From Thermosynechococcus sp. HN-54 (GTDB lineage Bacteria > Cyanobacteriota > Cyanobacteriia > Thermosynechococcales > Thermosynechococcaceae): a stretch of DNA of 64,000 nt. Positions 1 to 10,655 of the stretch are shown piece after piece; within the stretch, counting starts at the first letter, position 1; each line of letters begins with the position of its first letter. The position numbers and the translations under genes are program-made. The stretch covers positions 124,001 through 188,000 of the forward strand of contig NZ_CP098039.1 in NCBI RefSeq assembly GCF_023650955.1, written 5' to 3'. Under the pieces are notes generated by a model. The model searched no databases, was not told where the DNA came from, and was given only the letters and a program-made list of their open reading frames with translations.

Positions 1-1746
1 CTAATTCCTTTCTTGGAGCACGATGACGCCAACCGTGCCCTGATGGGATCGAACATGCAGCGGCAGGCAGTCCCCCTGTTGCGATCGCACCGTCCCTTGG
101 TGGGTACCGGCCTAGAGGCTCAAGCAGCACGGGACTCTGGGATGGTGATTCTTAGCCAGACCAATGGCGTGGTCACCTATGTGGATGCCAATCAAATTCG
201 TGTCAAAACCGATAATGGCCCTGAGATGACCTACACGCTGCAAAAGTACCAGCGCTCCAACCAAGATACCTGCTTGAATCAGCGACCAATTGTCTTTGTC
301 GGCGATCGCGTCCAAGCGGGGCAAGTGATTGCCGATGGCTCCGCCACTGAGGGGGGTGAACTTGCCCTTGGCCAAAACATCCTTGTCGCCTATATGCCTT
401 GGGAGGGCTACAACTACGAAGACGCGATCCTGATCAGTGAACGGCTGGTGCAAGAGGATGTCTATACCTCCATCCACATTGAGAAGTACGAGATTGAGGC
501 GCGGCAAACTAAACTAGGTCCTGAGGAAATTACCCGCGAAGTGCCCAACGTCTCTGAAGATGCCCTGCGGCAGTTGGATGAAAACGGCATTATCCGCATC
601 GGTGCTTTTGTAGAGGCGGGGGATATTCTTGTCGGTAAAGTCACCCCCAAAGGGGAATCGGATCAGCCCCCCGAAGAAAAACTCCTGCGTGCCATCTTTG
701 GTGAAAAAGCGCGGGATGTGCGGGATAACTCCCTGCGGGTGCCCAATGGTGAAAAAGGTCGCGTTGTTGATGTGCGCGTCTTTACCCGTGAGCAAGGAGA
801 TGAGCTACCCCCCGGTGCCAATATGGTGGTGCGGGTCTATGTGGCCCAGAAGCGCAAAATCCAAGTGGGAGATAAAATGGCTGGCCGCCACGGCAACAAG
901 GGGATTATTTCCCGCATTCTCCCTGTAGAGGATATGCCCTTCCTGCCCGATGGTCGCCCCGTGGATATTGTCCTCAATCCCTTGGGGGTGCCCTCTCGGA
1001 TGAATGTGGGGCAAGTCTATGAGTGTTTGCTGGGCTGGGCTGGGGAGTGCCTTGGTCGTCGCTTCAAAATCACCCCCTTTGATGAAATGCACGGCAAAGA
1101 AAAATCCCGCGAAACCGTCCATGCCAAGCTCCAAGAGGCCAGGGAGGTCACGGGCAAGGATTGGGTCTTTAACCCCAATGATCCCGGCAAAATGGTGGTC
1201 TATGATGGCCGCACGGGTGAACCCTTTGACCGCCCCGTTACCGTAGGGATGGCCTATATGCTGAAGCTCGTGCACTTGGTGGACGATAAGATCCACGCCC
1301 GCTCCACGGGGCCCTACTCCTTGGTCACGCAACAGCCCCTCGGTGGTAAAGCCCAGCAAGGTGGTCAACGCTTTGGCGAAATGGAGGTGTGGGCACTGGA
1401 GGCCTATGGTGCCGCCTATATTCTCCAAGAGTTGCTGACGGTCAAGTCCGATGATATGCAAGGACGCAATGAAGCCCTCAATGCCATTGTCAAAGGGCAA
1501 TCGATTCCCCGACCGGGCACGCCAGAGTCCTTCAAGGTGCTGATGCGGGAGTTGCAATCCCTGTGCTTGGATATTTCTGTGCGCAAGGCCAGTATTCCCA
1601 GCTTTGATGAGGATGGCGAAATGAAACCTGACCCCGAGGTGGATTTGATGGTGGATGTCAGCCCTCGCCGTACACCGGCACGACCCACAATTGACTACAG
1701 TGCCCTCGACGACACGGACGACAAAGAAGGGGCAACGACATTCTAA
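1..1746 (+). CDS. rpoB: RNA polymerase beta subunit, C-terminal part (5' end outside window)
   Basis: Catalytic beta subunit of RNA polymerase. The reading frame is open from base 1, so the gene begins upstream; about 581 codons of the C-terminal half are present. Diagnostic beta motifs are in order: the active-centre segment [15 protein letters not shown], then [14 protein letters not shown], then the switch/clamp segment [20 protein letters not shown]. The acidic tail ends at a TAA. It is followed after 76 bases by rpoC1 and then rpoC2, the standard cyanobacterial rpoBC1C2 order, so the three are very probably co-transcribed. Nothing is broken in the visible part. Confidence 0.98.
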   Translation, partial: LIPFLEHDDANRALMGSNMQRQAVPLLRSHRPLVGTGLEAQAARDSGMVILSQTNGVVTYVDANQIRVKTDNGPEMTYTLQKYQRSNQDTCLNQRPIVFVGDRVQAGQVIADGSATEGGELALGQNILVAYMPWEGYNYEDAILISERLVQEDVYTSIHIEKYEIEARQTKLGPEEITREVPNVSEDALRQLDENGIIRIGAFVEAGDILVGKVTPKGESDQPPEEKLLRAIFGEKARDVRDNSLRVPNGEKGRVVDVRVFTREQGDELPPGANMVVRVYVAQKRKIQVGDKMAGRHGNKGIISRILPVEDMPFLPDGRPVDIVLNPLGVPSRMNVGQVYECLLGWAGECLGRRFKITPFDEMHGKEKSRETVHAKLQEAREVTGKDWVFNPNDPGKMVVYDGRTGEPFDRPVTVGMAYMLKLVHLVDDKIHARSTGPYSLVTQQPLGGKAQQGGQRFGEMEVWALEAYGAAYILQELLTVKSDDMQGRNEALNAIVKGQSIPRPGTPESFKVLMRELQSLCLDISVRKASIPSFDEDGEMKPDPEVDLMVDVSPRRTPARPTIDYSALDDTDDKEGATTF

Positions 1747-1748
1747 AC

Positions 1749-1788
1749 ACTCAGAACTGAGTCAGCTTGTTTGGGGGCGATCGCCCCC
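1749..1788 (+). other. Two back-to-back inverted repeats in the rpoB-rpoC1 spacer
   Basis: Bases 1749-1762 read ACTCAG-AA-CTGAGT, a 14-base near-perfect palindrome, and bases 1773-1788 are a perfect 16-base palindrome built on a HIP1 core with five G and five C flanks. They fill the only sizeable spacer between the polymerase genes. A role in mRNA processing or stability is possible, but a HIP1-derived palindrome can also be neutral. Confidence 0.4.
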
Positions 1789-1822
1789 TTGATCCATTCA
1801 CCGCCAAAGGATTTGTGAGTTT

Positions 1823-3691
1823 ATGCCCAGAATCGAGCAACGCTTTGATTATGTAAAAGTGTCTCTCGCATCACCGGAGCGCATCATCCAATGGGGACAG
1901 CGCACCCTCCCCAACGGTCAAGTGGTGGGCGAGGTCACCAAGCCAGAAACGATTAACTATCGCACGCTCAAGCCAGAGATGGATGGCCTCTTCTGTGAGC
2001 GGATTTTTGGTCCTGCTAAGGATTGGGAGTGCCACTGCGGTAAATACAAGCGAGTGCGCCATCGCGGCATTGTCTGCGAGCGCTGTGGCGTTGAAGTCAC
2101 CGAATCGCGGGTGCGCCGCCATCGCATGGGCTACATTAAATTGGCTGCTCCAGTGACCCATGTCTGGTACCTCAAGGGGATTCCCAGCTACATGGCGATC
2201 CTGCTCGATATGCCCCTGCGGGATGTAGAACAAATTGTCTATTTCAACTCCTACGTAGTGCTAGATCCGGGCAATCACCCCGCCCTCAGCTACAAGCAGC
2301 TCCTGAGCGAAGATCAGTGGCAGGAGATTGAAGAAGAGATCTACAGCGAAGACTCGGAGCTAGAGGGCATTGAGGTGGGCATTGGGGCTGAAGCCATTCA
2401 ACGCCTGCTTCAGGATTTAGATCTGCAAGCGGAGGCCGACCAACTGCGGCAGGAAATCCTCAACTCCAAGGGTCAAAAACGCGCCAAGCTGATCAAACGG
2501 CTGCGGGTCATTGATAACTTTATTGCCACTGGTTCCAAGCCGGAATGGATGGTCTTGACGGTGATTCCCGTGATTCCACCGGATCTGCGGCCAATGGTGC
2601 AGTTGGACGGGGGGCGCTTTGCTACCTCTGACCTCAATGACTTGTACCGCCGCGTCATTAACCGCAACAACCGCCTTGCCCGGCTGCAAGAGATCCTTGC
2701 GCCAGAAATTATTGTCCGCAATGAGAAGCGGATGCTCCAAGAGGCTGTGGATGCCCTGATTGACAATGGTCGTCGCGGTCGTACGGTGGTGGGCGCCAAT
2801 AACCGTCCCCTGAAGTCCCTTTCCGACATTATTGAGGGGAAACAGGGTCGCTTCCGCCAAAACCTGCTTGGGAAACGGGTGGACTACTCTGGTCGTTCGG
2901 TGATTGTGGTGGGGCCAAAACTGCAAATGCACCAGTGCGGCCTGCCTCGGGAAATGGCCATTGAACTCTTCCAGCCCTTTGTGATTCACCGCTTGATTCG
3001 CCAACAAATTGTCAACAACATTAAGGCAGCGAAGCGGATGATCCAGCGCAACGACCCCCAAATTTGGGATGTGCTGGAGGAGGTGATTGAGGGTCACCCG
3101 GTGCTGCTCAACCGTGCGCCGACACTCCACCGTTTGGGGATTCAGGCCTTTGAGCCAATTCTGGTAGAAGGGCGTGCCATTCAACTGCACCCCTTGGTGT
3201 GTCCTGCCTTCAACGCGGACTTTGACGGTGACCAAATGGCAGTGCACGTGCCCCTCTCGATTGAGGCCCAAGCGGAGGCGCGGATGCTGATGCTAGCCTC
3301 AAATAATATTCTGTCGCCGGCCACGGGCAAGCCGATTATTACCCCCAGCCAAGATATGGTTTTGGGCTGCTATTACTTGACAGCAGAAAATCCGAAGCTG
3401 CCGGATTATAGCGATCGCTACTATGCCAACTTTCAAGATGTGGTCATGGCCTACGAACAGGGACACTTGCCGCTCCATGCCTTTGTCTGGGTGCGCTACG
3501 ACGGTGAGGTGGACGATGGCGACACCAGTGAACCCCAAATTACGACCTATGAAGATGGTTCCCGTTTGCTGGAGTATCCCCTGCGGCGGGTCAAGGAGGA
3601 TGCCAACGGTCAACTGATTTCCCAATACATCCGCACCACTCCGGGTCGCATCATCTACAACCAAACGATTCAAGAAGCCCTAGCCAGTTAA
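1823..3691 (+). CDS. rpoC1: RNA polymerase gamma subunit (N-terminal part of beta')
   Basis: A 622-residue protein equal to the N-terminal part of bacterial beta', which cyanobacteria and plastids encode as a separate gamma subunit. The zinc-ribbon cysteines are at residues 70, 72, 85 and 88. The catalytic Mg-binding motif NADFDGD lies near residue 464, so the active site is intact. The clamp and bridge segment [19 protein letters not shown]-type sequence is recognisable in the middle. The start is ATG at 1823, with AAGGA about 12 bases upstream. rpoC2 follows 19 bases after the stop, consistent with one operon. Confidence 0.98.
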   Translation: MPRIEQRFDYVKVSLASPERIIQWGQRTLPNGQVVGEVTKPETINYRTLKPEMDGLFCERIFGPAKDWECHCGKYKRVRHRGIVCERCGVEVTESRVRRHRMGYIKLAAPVTHVWYLKGIPSYMAILLDMPLRDVEQIVYFNSYVVLDPGNHPALSYKQLLSEDQWQEIEEEIYSEDSELEGIEVGIGAEAIQRLLQDLDLQAEADQLRQEILNSKGQKRAKLIKRLRVIDNFIATGSKPEWMVLTVIPVIPPDLRPMVQLDGGRFATSDLNDLYRRVINRNNRLARLQEILAPEIIVRNEKRMLQEAVDALIDNGRRGRTVVGANNRPLKSLSDIIEGKQGRFRQNLLGKRVDYSGRSVIVVGPKLQMHQCGLPREMAIELFQPFVIHRLIRQQIVNNIKAAKRMIQRNDPQIWDVLEEVIEGHPVLLNRAPTLHRLGIQAFEPILVEGRAIQLHPLVCPAFNADFDGDQMAVHVPLSIEAQAEARMLMLASNNILSPATGKPIITPSQDMVLGCYYLTAENPKLPDYSDRYYANFQDVVMAYEQGHLPLHAFVWVRYDGEVDDGDTSEPQITTYEDGSRLLEYPLRRVKEDANGQLISQYIRTTPGRIIYNQTIQEALAS

Positions 3692-3710
3692 TTTGGGAGA
3701 CCCCAACACC

Positions 3711-6700
3711 ATGACTGAGAAAAAGCCTGTTTTCTTTAACCGCATCATTGACAAAAAAGGCTTGCGGAACCTGATTGCTTGGTCGTTTAGCAACTTTGGC
3801 ACCGCCCGCACAGCGGAAATGGCCGACAAAGTCAAAGACCTTGGCTTTCGCTATGCCACCCGCGCCGGCGTCTCCATTAGTGTGGATGACCTGCTCGTGC
3901 CCCCGAAAAAACAGGAACTCCTCGAAGCCGCCGAAAAGGAAATTAAAACCGCTCAGGAGCGCTACTCGCGGGGTGAAATTACGGAGGTGGAACGCTTCCA
4001 AAAGGTGATTGACACTTGGAACACCACCAACGAAGAACTGAAAAACGAGGTGGTACGCCACTTCCGCAGTACCGATGTCCTCAACTCCGTGTACATGATG
4101 GCCTTCTCAGGGGCACGGGGGAATCTCTCGCAGGTGCGTCAGTTGGTCGGAATGCGGGGGTTGATGGCCAATCCCCAAGGGGAAATCATTGACCTGCCGA
4201 TTAAAACCAATTTCCGCGAAGGGCTGACGGTAACGGAGTACATTATCTCCTCCTACGGTGCGCGTAAAGGACTGGTGGATACCGCCCTGCGGACAGCGGA
4301 CTCCGGTTACCTGACCCGTCGCTTGGTGGATGTCTCCCAAGATGTGATTATCCGCGAAGAGGATTGTGAAACGGAGCGGGGCATTACGCTGCGCAGTATG
4401 ATGGTGGGGGATAAGGTACTGGCGCTAGAAGACCGCCTTTTGGGTCGGGTGGTGCTCAATGATGTCTGCCATCCGGAAACAGGCGAAGTGCTGGTGGCCA
4501 AAAATCAAGCCATCTCTGCTGATCTGGCGAAGAAAATTGTTGATGCTGGTATCGAAGAAGTAGTGGTGCGATCGCCCCTCACTTGCGAGGCTACTGGCTC
4601 TGTATGTCGTCTCTGCTACGGTTGGAGCCTTGCCCATGCCCAACTAGTGGATATGGGGGAAGCCGTAGGGATTATTGCTGCTCAATCCATTGGTGAACCC
4701 GGCACGCAGTTGACTATGCGTACGTTCCACACCGGCGGGGTGTTTACGGGGGAAGTGGCTCGCCAAGAACGTGCTCCCTTTGCTGGCACGGTGGAGTACG
4801 GCAAGAAATTACGGGTACGTCCCTACCGCACTCGTCACGGTGATGATGCCTTTATTGTCGAAACCGCTGGCAAGCTTGTGATCAAAGGTGGTCAGCAAAG
4901 CCAAGAATTTGACCTCTCCCAAGGGTCAATTGTGCTAGTGGCGGATGGTGAAACCGTTGAAGCCGGTCAATTGTTGGCGGAAGTGGCGCAGGCCTCCCGC
5001 AGTGTCCGCAAGTCCACGGAGAAAGTAACCAAGGATGTGGCCTCGGATTTGGCGGGTCAAGTGAAGTTCGTCAACCTCGAGGCAGAGGAGAAGCGCGATC
5101 GCCAAGGCACCACAACGCGCATTGCCCCCAAAGGTGGGTTGATTTGGGTGCTGTCTGGGGAAGTCTATAACCTACCCCCCGGTGCTGAGCCGGTTGTGAA
5201 AAATGGCGATCGCATTGAAGCGGGAGCAGTGCTAGCAGAAACCACGGTGAAAACTGAGCATGGGGGCGTGGTTCGTCTCCCTGAACAACAGGACAGCAAA
5301 GGGGGTCGCGAGGTGGAAATTATTACCGCCTCGGTGATGCTCGATAAAGCCAAGGTGCTCAAAGAAACGCAGCAGGGACGCGAGCATTACATTATTGAAA
5401 CCGCTACCGGTCAGCGGTTCTCCCTGAAGGCTGCCCCCGGTACGAAAGTCGCCAATGGTCAAGTGGTGGCTGAACTCATTGACGATCGCTACCACACCAC
5501 GACCGGCGGTATTCTCAAATATGCCGACATCGAAGTGGCCAAAAAAGGCAAAGCCAAGCAGGGCTATGAAGTCCTCAAGGGGGGGACGCTCCTGTGGATC
5601 CCCGAAGAAACCCATGAGGTGAATAAGGATATTTCCCTACTGATGGTCGAGGACAACCAATACGTCGAAGCGGGGACTGAGGTTGTCAAGGACATCTTCT
5701 GTCAAAACAGCGGTGTCGTCGAAGTCATCCAGAAAAACGACATCCTGCGGGAAATTATTATCAAGCCCGGCGAACTACACCTTGTGGATGATCCGGAAGC
5801 CGCGCGGCTGAAGCATGGTGTGTTGGTGCGTCCCGGTGAAGAGGTACTCCCCGGCCTTGTGGTCGAAACCCTCTCGCAAGTGGACTATCTTGAGGACACC
5901 CCCGAAGGACCAGCGATTCTGCTGCGCCCCGTCCAAGAATTTAGCGTGCCTGATGAGCCATCGGTACCCAGCCAAGACTCCAGTGATAGCTCAGGGCAGT
6001 CCATTCGCCTGCGGGCCGTACAGCGGTTGCCCTACAAACACGATGAGCGAGTTAAATCCGTTGATGGCGTTGATCTGCTGCGGACGCAGTTAGTCCTTGA
6101 AATTGGCAGCGAAGCCCCACAACTGGCCGCTGACATTGAAATTGTGACGGATGAGGTGGATCCAGAAGCCCAGCGCCTCCAACTGGTGATTTTGGAATCC
6201 TTGGTGATTCGCCGTGACATTGCTGCGGATCAAACCCAAGGCAGTACGTTTACTTCCCTCTTGGTCAAAGATGGCGATCACATTGGCCCCGGTGCCGTGA
6301 TTGCCCGCACGGACATCAAAGCCAAGCAGGCGGGTGAGGTGCAGGGGATCTTGCGCAGTGGGGAATCTGTTCGCCGCATTCTGGTCGTTACTGAGAGCGA
6401 TCGCTTGCGGATCGAGACCAACGGGGCTAAACCCACGGTTAAAGTTGGCGATCTCGTGCGTCCCGGCGATGAACTTGCCACGGGGGTGAGTGCCCCAGAA
6501 ACAGCAGCGGTAATGGTGGTGGCCGATGGCCACGTGATCCTGCGCTTAGCCCGTCCCTACCTTGTCTCGCCGGGGGCAGTGCTGCAAATTGAGGACGGTG
6601 ACCTTGTGCAGCGGGGGGATAACCTCGCCCTGTTGGTGTTTGAGCGGGCGAAAACGGGCGACATCATTCAGGGGTTACCTCGGATTGAAGAACTCCTTGA

Positions 6701-7691
6701 AGCTCGCCATCCCAAAGAAAAATGCGTGCTGGCTGTGCGCCCCGGCACCTGTCAAGTCACCTACAATAGTGATGACAGCGTAGATATCAAAGTCATTGAA
6801 GAGGATGGCACAATTCAGGAATACCCTGTCCTGCCGGGTCAAAACCCCTTGGTGGTGGATGGTCAAAAGGTCAATCTCGCTGACCCCCTCACCGATGGCC
6901 CTGTGGATCCTCACGACATCCTCTCCATTTACTTTGAGTACTACAAACCCCAAGGGTTACTCAAAGCCGCCCAAATTAGCCTTGAGAAGGTGCAATCCTT
7001 CTTGGTCAATGAGGTGCAGTCGGTATATCTCACCCAAGGTATTGAGATTGCCGATAAACACATTGAGGTGGTCGTCCGCCAGATGACCTCCAAGGTGCGG
7101 ATTGATGATGCGGGCGATACAATCGTTCTCTCCGGGGAACTCATGAGTCTGCGTCAAGCGGAGCAAGCCAACGAACCCATGGCACTCACCGGTGGTGCAC
7201 CTGCCCAATATACCCCTGTCCTCTTGGGGATTACCAAGGCCTCCCTGAATACCGATAGCTTTATTTCAGCGGCCAGTTTCCAAGAAACGACACGGGTGCT
7301 CACGGAAGCGGCTATTGAAGGCAAGTCCGATTGGCTGCGGGGACTCAAGGAAAACGTGATCATTGGCCGTCTCATCCCAGCGGGCACGGGCTTCAATAGC
7401 TACGAGGAAAGCACTAACGGCGACGAAGAGTGGGAAGAGGGTGAAGATCGCTTGGGGCAAACCCATGTCATCAGCCCTGAACCTGAACCCCCTTCAATGA
7501 CGGTCAATGTGACCGCTGACCTCGGTGAGGATGTCCTCATTGACGATGAAACGGCGCCCCACGTGATTGAAAAAATCACTGGACGGACTCGCGATTTTGA
7601 ATTCGCCAGTAGTGATGCTGACGATGAGGAGGATGACTTCACAGACGAGGACGATGACTATGGGGATGAAGAGGAGGATGACGCCCTCTAA
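3711..7691 (+). CDS. rpoC2: RNA polymerase beta' subunit (C-terminal part of beta')
   Basis: A protein of about 1326 residues that supplies the C-terminal part of beta'. I chose ATG 3711 ([10 protein letters not shown]) because GGGAGA lies 10 bases upstream; an in-frame TTG at 3693 is less likely. The N-terminal part carries the bridge and trigger-loop region ([36 protein letters not shown]). A cysteine cluster for zinc sits in [11 protein letters not shown], and the [21 protein letters not shown] segment is conserved. The long middle of repeated beta-rich segments is the large insertion typical of cyanobacterial rpoC2. The last 30 residues are almost purely acidic. Confidence 0.97.
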   Translation: MTEKKPVFFNRIIDKKGLRNLIAWSFSNFGTARTAEMADKVKDLGFRYATRAGVSISVDDLLVPPKKQELLEAAEKEIKTAQERYSRGEITEVERFQKVIDTWNTTNEELKNEVVRHFRSTDVLNSVYMMAFSGARGNLSQVRQLVGMRGLMANPQGEIIDLPIKTNFREGLTVTEYIISSYGARKGLVDTALRTADSGYLTRRLVDVSQDVIIREEDCETERGITLRSMMVGDKVLALEDRLLGRVVLNDVCHPETGEVLVAKNQAISADLAKKIVDAGIEEVVVRSPLTCEATGSVCRLCYGWSLAHAQLVDMGEAVGIIAAQSIGEPGTQLTMRTFHTGGVFTGEVARQERAPFAGTVEYGKKLRVRPYRTRHGDDAFIVETAGKLVIKGGQQSQEFDLSQGSIVLVADGETVEAGQLLAEVAQASRSVRKSTEKVTKDVASDLAGQVKFVNLEAEEKRDRQGTTTRIAPKGGLIWVLSGEVYNLPPGAEPVVKNGDRIEAGAVLAETTVKTEHGGVVRLPEQQDSKGGREVEIITASVMLDKAKVLKETQQGREHYIIETATGQRFSLKAAPGTKVANGQVVAELIDDRYHTTTGGILKYADIEVAKKGKAKQGYEVLKGGTLLWIPEETHEVNKDISLLMVEDNQYVEAGTEVVKDIFCQNSGVVEVIQKNDILREIIIKPGELHLVDDPEAARLKHGVLVRPGEEVLPGLVVETLSQVDYLEDTPEGPAILLRPVQEFSVPDEPSVPSQDSSDSSGQSIRLRAVQRLPYKHDERVKSVDGVDLLRTQLVLEIGSEAPQLAADIEIVTDEVDPEAQRLQLVILESLVIRRDIAADQTQGSTFTSLLVKDGDHIGPGAVIARTDIKAKQAGEVQGILRSGESVRRILVVTESDRLRIETNGAKPTVKVGDLVRPGDELATGVSAPETAAVMVVADGHVILRLARPYLVSPGAVLQIEDGDLVQRGDNLALLVFERAKTGDIIQGLPRIEELLEARHPKEKCVLAVRPGTCQVTYNSDDSVDIKVIEEDGTIQEYPVLPGQNPLVVDGQKVNLADPLTDGPVDPHDILSIYFEYYKPQGLLKAAQISLEKVQSFLVNEVQSVYLTQGIEIADKHIEVVVRQMTSKVRIDDAGDTIVLSGELMSLRQAEQANEPMALTGGAPAQYTPVLLGITKASLNTDSFISAASFQETTRVLTEAAIEGKSDWLRGLKENVIIGRLIPAGTGFNSYEESTNGDEEWEEGEDRLGQTHVISPEPEPPSMTVNVTADLGEDVLIDDETAPHVIEKITGRTRDFEFASSDADDEEDDFTDEDDDYGDEEEDDAL

Positions 7692-7710
7692 CTCAAATTC
7701 CCTTGATTGC

Positions 7711-7791
7711 AGAAGGCTACGGTAGAGGTTAGCACCTAATCTAGGAGTGTCCTGAGGACAAGCTATAGGTGCACTTGCCGTAGCTTCTTTT
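7711..7791 (+). terminator. Long imperfect hairpin after rpoC2, terminator or structured RNA
   Basis: The stem pairs 7711-7722 with 7778-7788 (11 base pairs and one bulged G). Inside it, 7732-7738 (GCACCTA) pairs with 7766-7772 (TAGGTGC), and the tip is TGTCC-TGA-GGACA at 7748-7760. The 3' side runs into four T residues. It starts 20 bases after the rpoC2 stop, so termination of the rpo operon is the simplest role. The three-tier stem is larger than an ordinary intrinsic terminator, so a small RNA or an mRNA-end stabiliser is possible. Confidence 0.55.
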
Positions 7792-7906
7792 GGTCTCAGG
7801 TCGGAGATCATGCCGAGCACCGCCGAACGTTTTGGCAGGGATGCGAGAAACCTGTGCCATGCCCTAAAATTGGCAGTAGAGGGGTCAAAGTAAAAGTTAC
7901 TATTTC

Positions 7907-8737
7907 ATGCCTGTTTCAGCGTATTCCAGCCTCAGGGCTGATCAGTTTCGTCATCCCCGCGATCGCGAGGCCACGCAAGCGCTACAACAAGTGCCGGGCT
8001 TGGATATTCTGGTGCGAACGCTCTTAGGCTCGGTGGCGGAGCAGGCGTTTTATCTTGAAAACATTGGCAGTAGCCTTCGCCTGAGTGAGCAGCAACTGCC
8101 GGAGATTTATGCCCTGCATATGGAGGCTTGCCGTATTTTAGGCTTAGAGCCACCCCAACTGTATCTTAAACAACACCCAGTTCCCAATGCCTATACCTTT
8201 GCCATGCGGGGTAAGCAGCCCTTTGTGGTCTTGCACTCTTCGCTGGTGGAACTGCTGACGCCAAAGGAATTGCAGGCGGTGCTGGCGCATGAGTTGGGAC
8301 ACCTGAAGTGCGAACATGGGGTGTATCTGACGATCGCCAACCTACTGCTGTTTGCCACCAGTCAACTCTCCCCTTGGGGCTTGCTCTTGGCGCAAGGACT
8401 ACAAACCCAATTGATGCATTGGCTGCGCTGTGCTGAACTGACCTGCGATCGCGCTGCCTTGTTGGTGACCCAAGACCCGCGTACTGTGGCCTCGGTGCTA
8501 ATGAAACTCTGTGGTGGCTCCCCCCAGTGGAGCGATCGCCTGAATCTCGACGCCTTCATTGCCCAAGCCCGCGACTATGAGGCCGCTGATCGGGGTTGGT
8601 ATTACCTCTTCAAGGAATTGCAAGCCAGTCAACTCACCCACCCACTGCCAGTTCTGCGGGCACGGGAAATTCTGGATTGGGCGGAAACCCAGCAGTACGA
8701 TTACCTCGTCAAGCAATTACACTCCGCTCGTGAATAA
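7907..8737 (+). CDS. M48 family zinc metalloprotease
   Basis: A 276-residue protease of the M48 (HtpX/Ste24-like) family. The zinc motif HELGH is at residues 128-132, and the third ligand is probably E177 in ELTCDRA, which matches the family's ExxxD motif. A hydrophobic stretch right after HELGH (residues 140-165) suggests membrane association. It is shorter than HtpX and lacks that protein's N-terminal two-helix anchor. The substrate is unknown; family members degrade misfolded membrane or periplasmic proteins. The cytochrome gene follows two bases later, so the two are probably co-transcribed. Confidence 0.85.
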   Translation: MPVSAYSSLRADQFRHPRDREATQALQQVPGLDILVRTLLGSVAEQAFYLENIGSSLRLSEQQLPEIYALHMEACRILGLEPPQLYLKQHPVPNAYTFAMRGKQPFVVLHSSLVELLTPKELQAVLAHELGHLKCEHGVYLTIANLLLFATSQLSPWGLLLAQGLQTQLMHWLRCAELTCDRAALLVTQDPRTVASVLMKLCGGSPQWSDRLNLDAFIAQARDYEAADRGWYYLFKELQASQLTHPLPVLRAREILDWAETQQYDYLVKQLHSARE

Positions 8738-8739
8738 CG

Positions 8740-9405
8740 ATGGCCAAGTCCACTCCCTATCAACCCCTTCTGCTGCGCCTTGCCCATGGGGCGATCGCGA
8801 TTTTGGCACTCCTCGCTCTCATCTCAGGATTTTGGGTCTATAACACCTACGATGGCCGCTGGGGAGCACTGCCCCTACCAAAGATTCCCGATATTCAAGG
8901 CCTCCACGGGACGATTGCCCTCGTCCTTTTATTGCTGTTTCCCTTCTTTGCGCTCTACTGCTTTCATTGGGGCGATCGCCGGCTCTTGCACAAGAAATCC
9001 TTGGCGCAACTTTCCCAAGGGAATTGGCGCGCTTGGCAACGGTTGGCAAATACCCTAATGCTGGTGGCCGTCACGTTTGCCCTCATCACCGGGCGGATGA
9101 TGCAGGAGGAGTGGTTGCCCACAGGCGAGCTAAATCGAGGCTGGTACTTGGCTCATTTAGGGGCTTGGAGTGTGGTGCTCCTGAGTTTGCTATCTCACTT
9201 GATTCTGGGGGCAAAGGCAGGGGGGAGCCCACTTTTGGTCTCAATGGTAAGTTTTGCAATCCGCCCAGAGGATCGGCGGATCGGAAACTGGTGGCGTGGC
9301 GGTAGGCTCAGGCCTTCCAATCAACTGTTGTTGGGTCTAGAAATCATTATTTTTCTGGGGATTGTGATCGCTTTTGTTTTGCCCGCTATCATAACTGCTC
9401 GATAA
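8740..9405 (+). CDS. Cytochrome b/b6-domain membrane protein
   Basis: A 221-residue protein with four or five predicted membrane helices (about residues 12-32, 55-73, 103-118, 138-157 and 195-218). Candidate haem-ligand histidines are H16 (RLAHG), H56 (LHGT), H139 and H153; a pair on helix 1/2 and a pair on helix 4 fit a di-haem b-type cytochrome of the b561/formate-dehydrogenase gamma type. No partner oxidoreductase is nearby, so donor and acceptor are unknown. The last 17 bases overlap the 3' end of the HAS-barrel gene on the other strand. Confidence 0.7.
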   Translation: MAKSTPYQPLLLRLAHGAIAILALLALISGFWVYNTYDGRWGALPLPKIPDIQGLHGTIALVLLLLFPFFALYCFHWGDRRLLHKKSLAQLSQGNWRAWQRLANTLMLVAVTFALITGRMMQEEWLPTGELNRGWYLAHLGAWSVVLLSLLSHLILGAKAGGSPLLVSMVSFAIRPEDRRIGNWWRGGRLRPSNQLLLGLEIIIFLGIVIAFVLPAIITAR

Positions 9406-9991
9406 TGCCCCGCAGGCGATCGTAGTCATCCTTGAGGAGTCGGTTCAGGTATTGGGCTGCCTGCACCAGCCATTGGCGATCGCGCTGGCGGAGTTGATAC
9501 AAGGAACGCAACGTTGCCGCTACCAAGGCATCGCCGGGACCATAGCGCAGGGTCAACAGCGTTCGCAAAAAGGTCAATGTGCCACTCAAGGCAATCACTT
9601 CCTCAGCGGGACACCCATAGACCTGCTGGTGCATTTGGGGGGGGCGGGGGGGCAAATGGTGATAAAAGCGTTCCTGTTCCTGAAAGCCAATGAGGGCGAT
9701 CGTGATCTCAGTTTTCAACAGGGCAAAAATATGGGGCTGCTCTTGCCGTAGTTGCTCTAGGGATAGCCCCAAGGCGGTGGCACGGTGAATGGTGTCAATG
9801 GGAGCCGTCACCACATAGGCAACAATACCATAAATGACGCGATCGCCGTCAGGAATCCGCACCCAACTACCCAAGGCTGGCACCACGGGAAAATCGAGGC
9901 TAGCGGGTTCGTGGCACTGGGCAATGCAGTGATCCGTCGCTGTCTGGATAATTTCCGCAAAGGGCTGGGGGGGAGGCGATCGCCGCGCCAT
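9389..9991 (-). CDS. HAS-barrel domain protein
   Basis: A 200-residue protein whose first half (VPALGSWVRIPDGDRVIYGIVAYVV) resembles the beta-barrel shared by HerA and ATP-synthase subunits (HAS barrel), a form common in cyanobacteria as a stand-alone protein. The second half is helical. No catalytic motif is visible, so no reaction can be assigned. It lies three bases downstream of ndhS on the same strand and was probably transcribed with it. Its 3' end overlaps the convergent cytochrome gene by 17 bases. Confidence 0.6.
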   Translation of the reverse strand: MARRSPPPQPFAEIIQTATDHCIAQCHEPASLDFPVVPALGSWVRIPDGDRVIYGIVAYVVTAPIDTIHRATALGLSLEQLRQEQPHIFALLKTEITIALIGFQEQERFYHHLPPRPPQMHQQVYGCPAEEVIALSGTLTFLRTLLTLRYGPGDALVAATLRSLYQLRQRDRQWLVQAAQYLNRLLKDDYDRLRGIIEQL

Positions 9992-9994
9992 CGT

Positions 9995-10219
9995 TTACTT
10001 TTTGGCTTTCGCTTTTTCCTTGGGCGTGGTCACGACTGGCTCTAGCTCACTGGTCTGAAAAGTAACCAATTTATCCCAGTTTCCTCCCTCAAAGAGCACC
10101 GCCACTTTACCATCAGTGACCCGCTGTACAATCCCCTGAAATTGGTAGTAGGTATCGTTGGGATTGGTGACCTTCACGGTCATACCGGGGAGAATCGTCA
10201 TTGCTAAGTCGCTGGCCAT
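9995..10219 (-). CDS. ndhS: NAD(P)H dehydrogenase-like complex subunit S
   Basis: A 74-residue protein with the short SH3-like fold of NdhS, the subunit at the ferredoxin-docking site of the photosynthetic NDH-1 complex (cyclic electron flow, respiration). The core [20 protein letters not shown] is the strongly conserved family signature. The tail is a lysine/alanine extension (KEKAKAKK). The start is taken as the first ATG at 10219; an internal ATG six codons in (MTILPG) is a plausible alternative, because many family members begin near there. It is the first gene of a two-gene unit with the HAS-barrel protein. Confidence 0.85.
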   Translation of the reverse strand: MASDLAMTILPGMTVKVTNPNDTYYQFQGIVQRVTDGKVAVLFEGGNWDKLVTFQTSELEPVVTTPKEKAKAKK

Positions 10220-10338
10220 CGTCTTATCCCAAAGATGTTTATGTGAATTTATTATCTCCTGCCCCTGCCCCGTTCGTGCTTTGCTGAGGGGTAGCCAAGG
10301 ATAAGTGTCAGCTATTGGTTTGATGATATTTTCTTTAA

Positions 10339-10430
10339 CGGAGAGGGAGGGATTCGAACCCTCGGATAGGAGTTACCTGCCTATCAACAGATTAGCAATC
10401 TGCCGCTTTCGACCACTCAGCCACCTCTCC
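10339..10430 (-). tRNA. trnS-GCU: tRNA-Ser (GCT)
   Basis: On the minus strand the gene begins GGAGAGGTGGCTGAGTGG and folds as a class II tRNA with a long variable arm. The acceptor stem GGAGAGG/CCTCTCC is fully paired, the discriminator is G, the anticodon loop centres on GCT, and the T arm is GAGGG-TTCGAAT-CCCTC. CCA is not encoded. Confidence 0.97.
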
Positions 10431-10446
10431 TTTTTGAGGGTTCCTT

Positions 10447-10476
10447 ATTCTAGATCAGTTTTCTCCCCCTTTTCAA
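10447..10476 (-). promoter_or_regulatory. Sigma-70-type promoter of tRNA-Ser
   Basis: Reading the minus strand, TTGAAA (10476-10471) is followed after 18 bases by TAGAAT (10452-10447), both five of six to the consensus. The -10 box ends 16 bases before the tRNA 5' end, the expected distance for a short tRNA leader. Confidence 0.6.
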
Positions 10477-10655
10477 TCCTCGTGGTCTGCGGCTGTTGCT
10501 CTAGGGGGCGATCGCAATCGAGAATCCATGCTAGAGTTTTGCAGAATGGGTGTGTTGTGGGAGTGAAGCAGATGGCTGGATGCTGGCAATCTTCAGCGGT
10601 GCTTGGGCGAATTCCTACAGGGGTTGAGTTGAGTAGGTTGTGCGTCTAAGTCCTC

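Noticed and set aside
1823-7691. rpoC split into two genes as a frameshift
   Set aside because: The rpoC1/rpoC2 division is normal in cyanobacteria, and each part has its own ribosome binding site.
7711-7791. 6S, SRP or tmRNA gene after rpoC2
   Set aside because: Length and missing consensus (no SRP tip motif, no tRNA-like end) rule these out.
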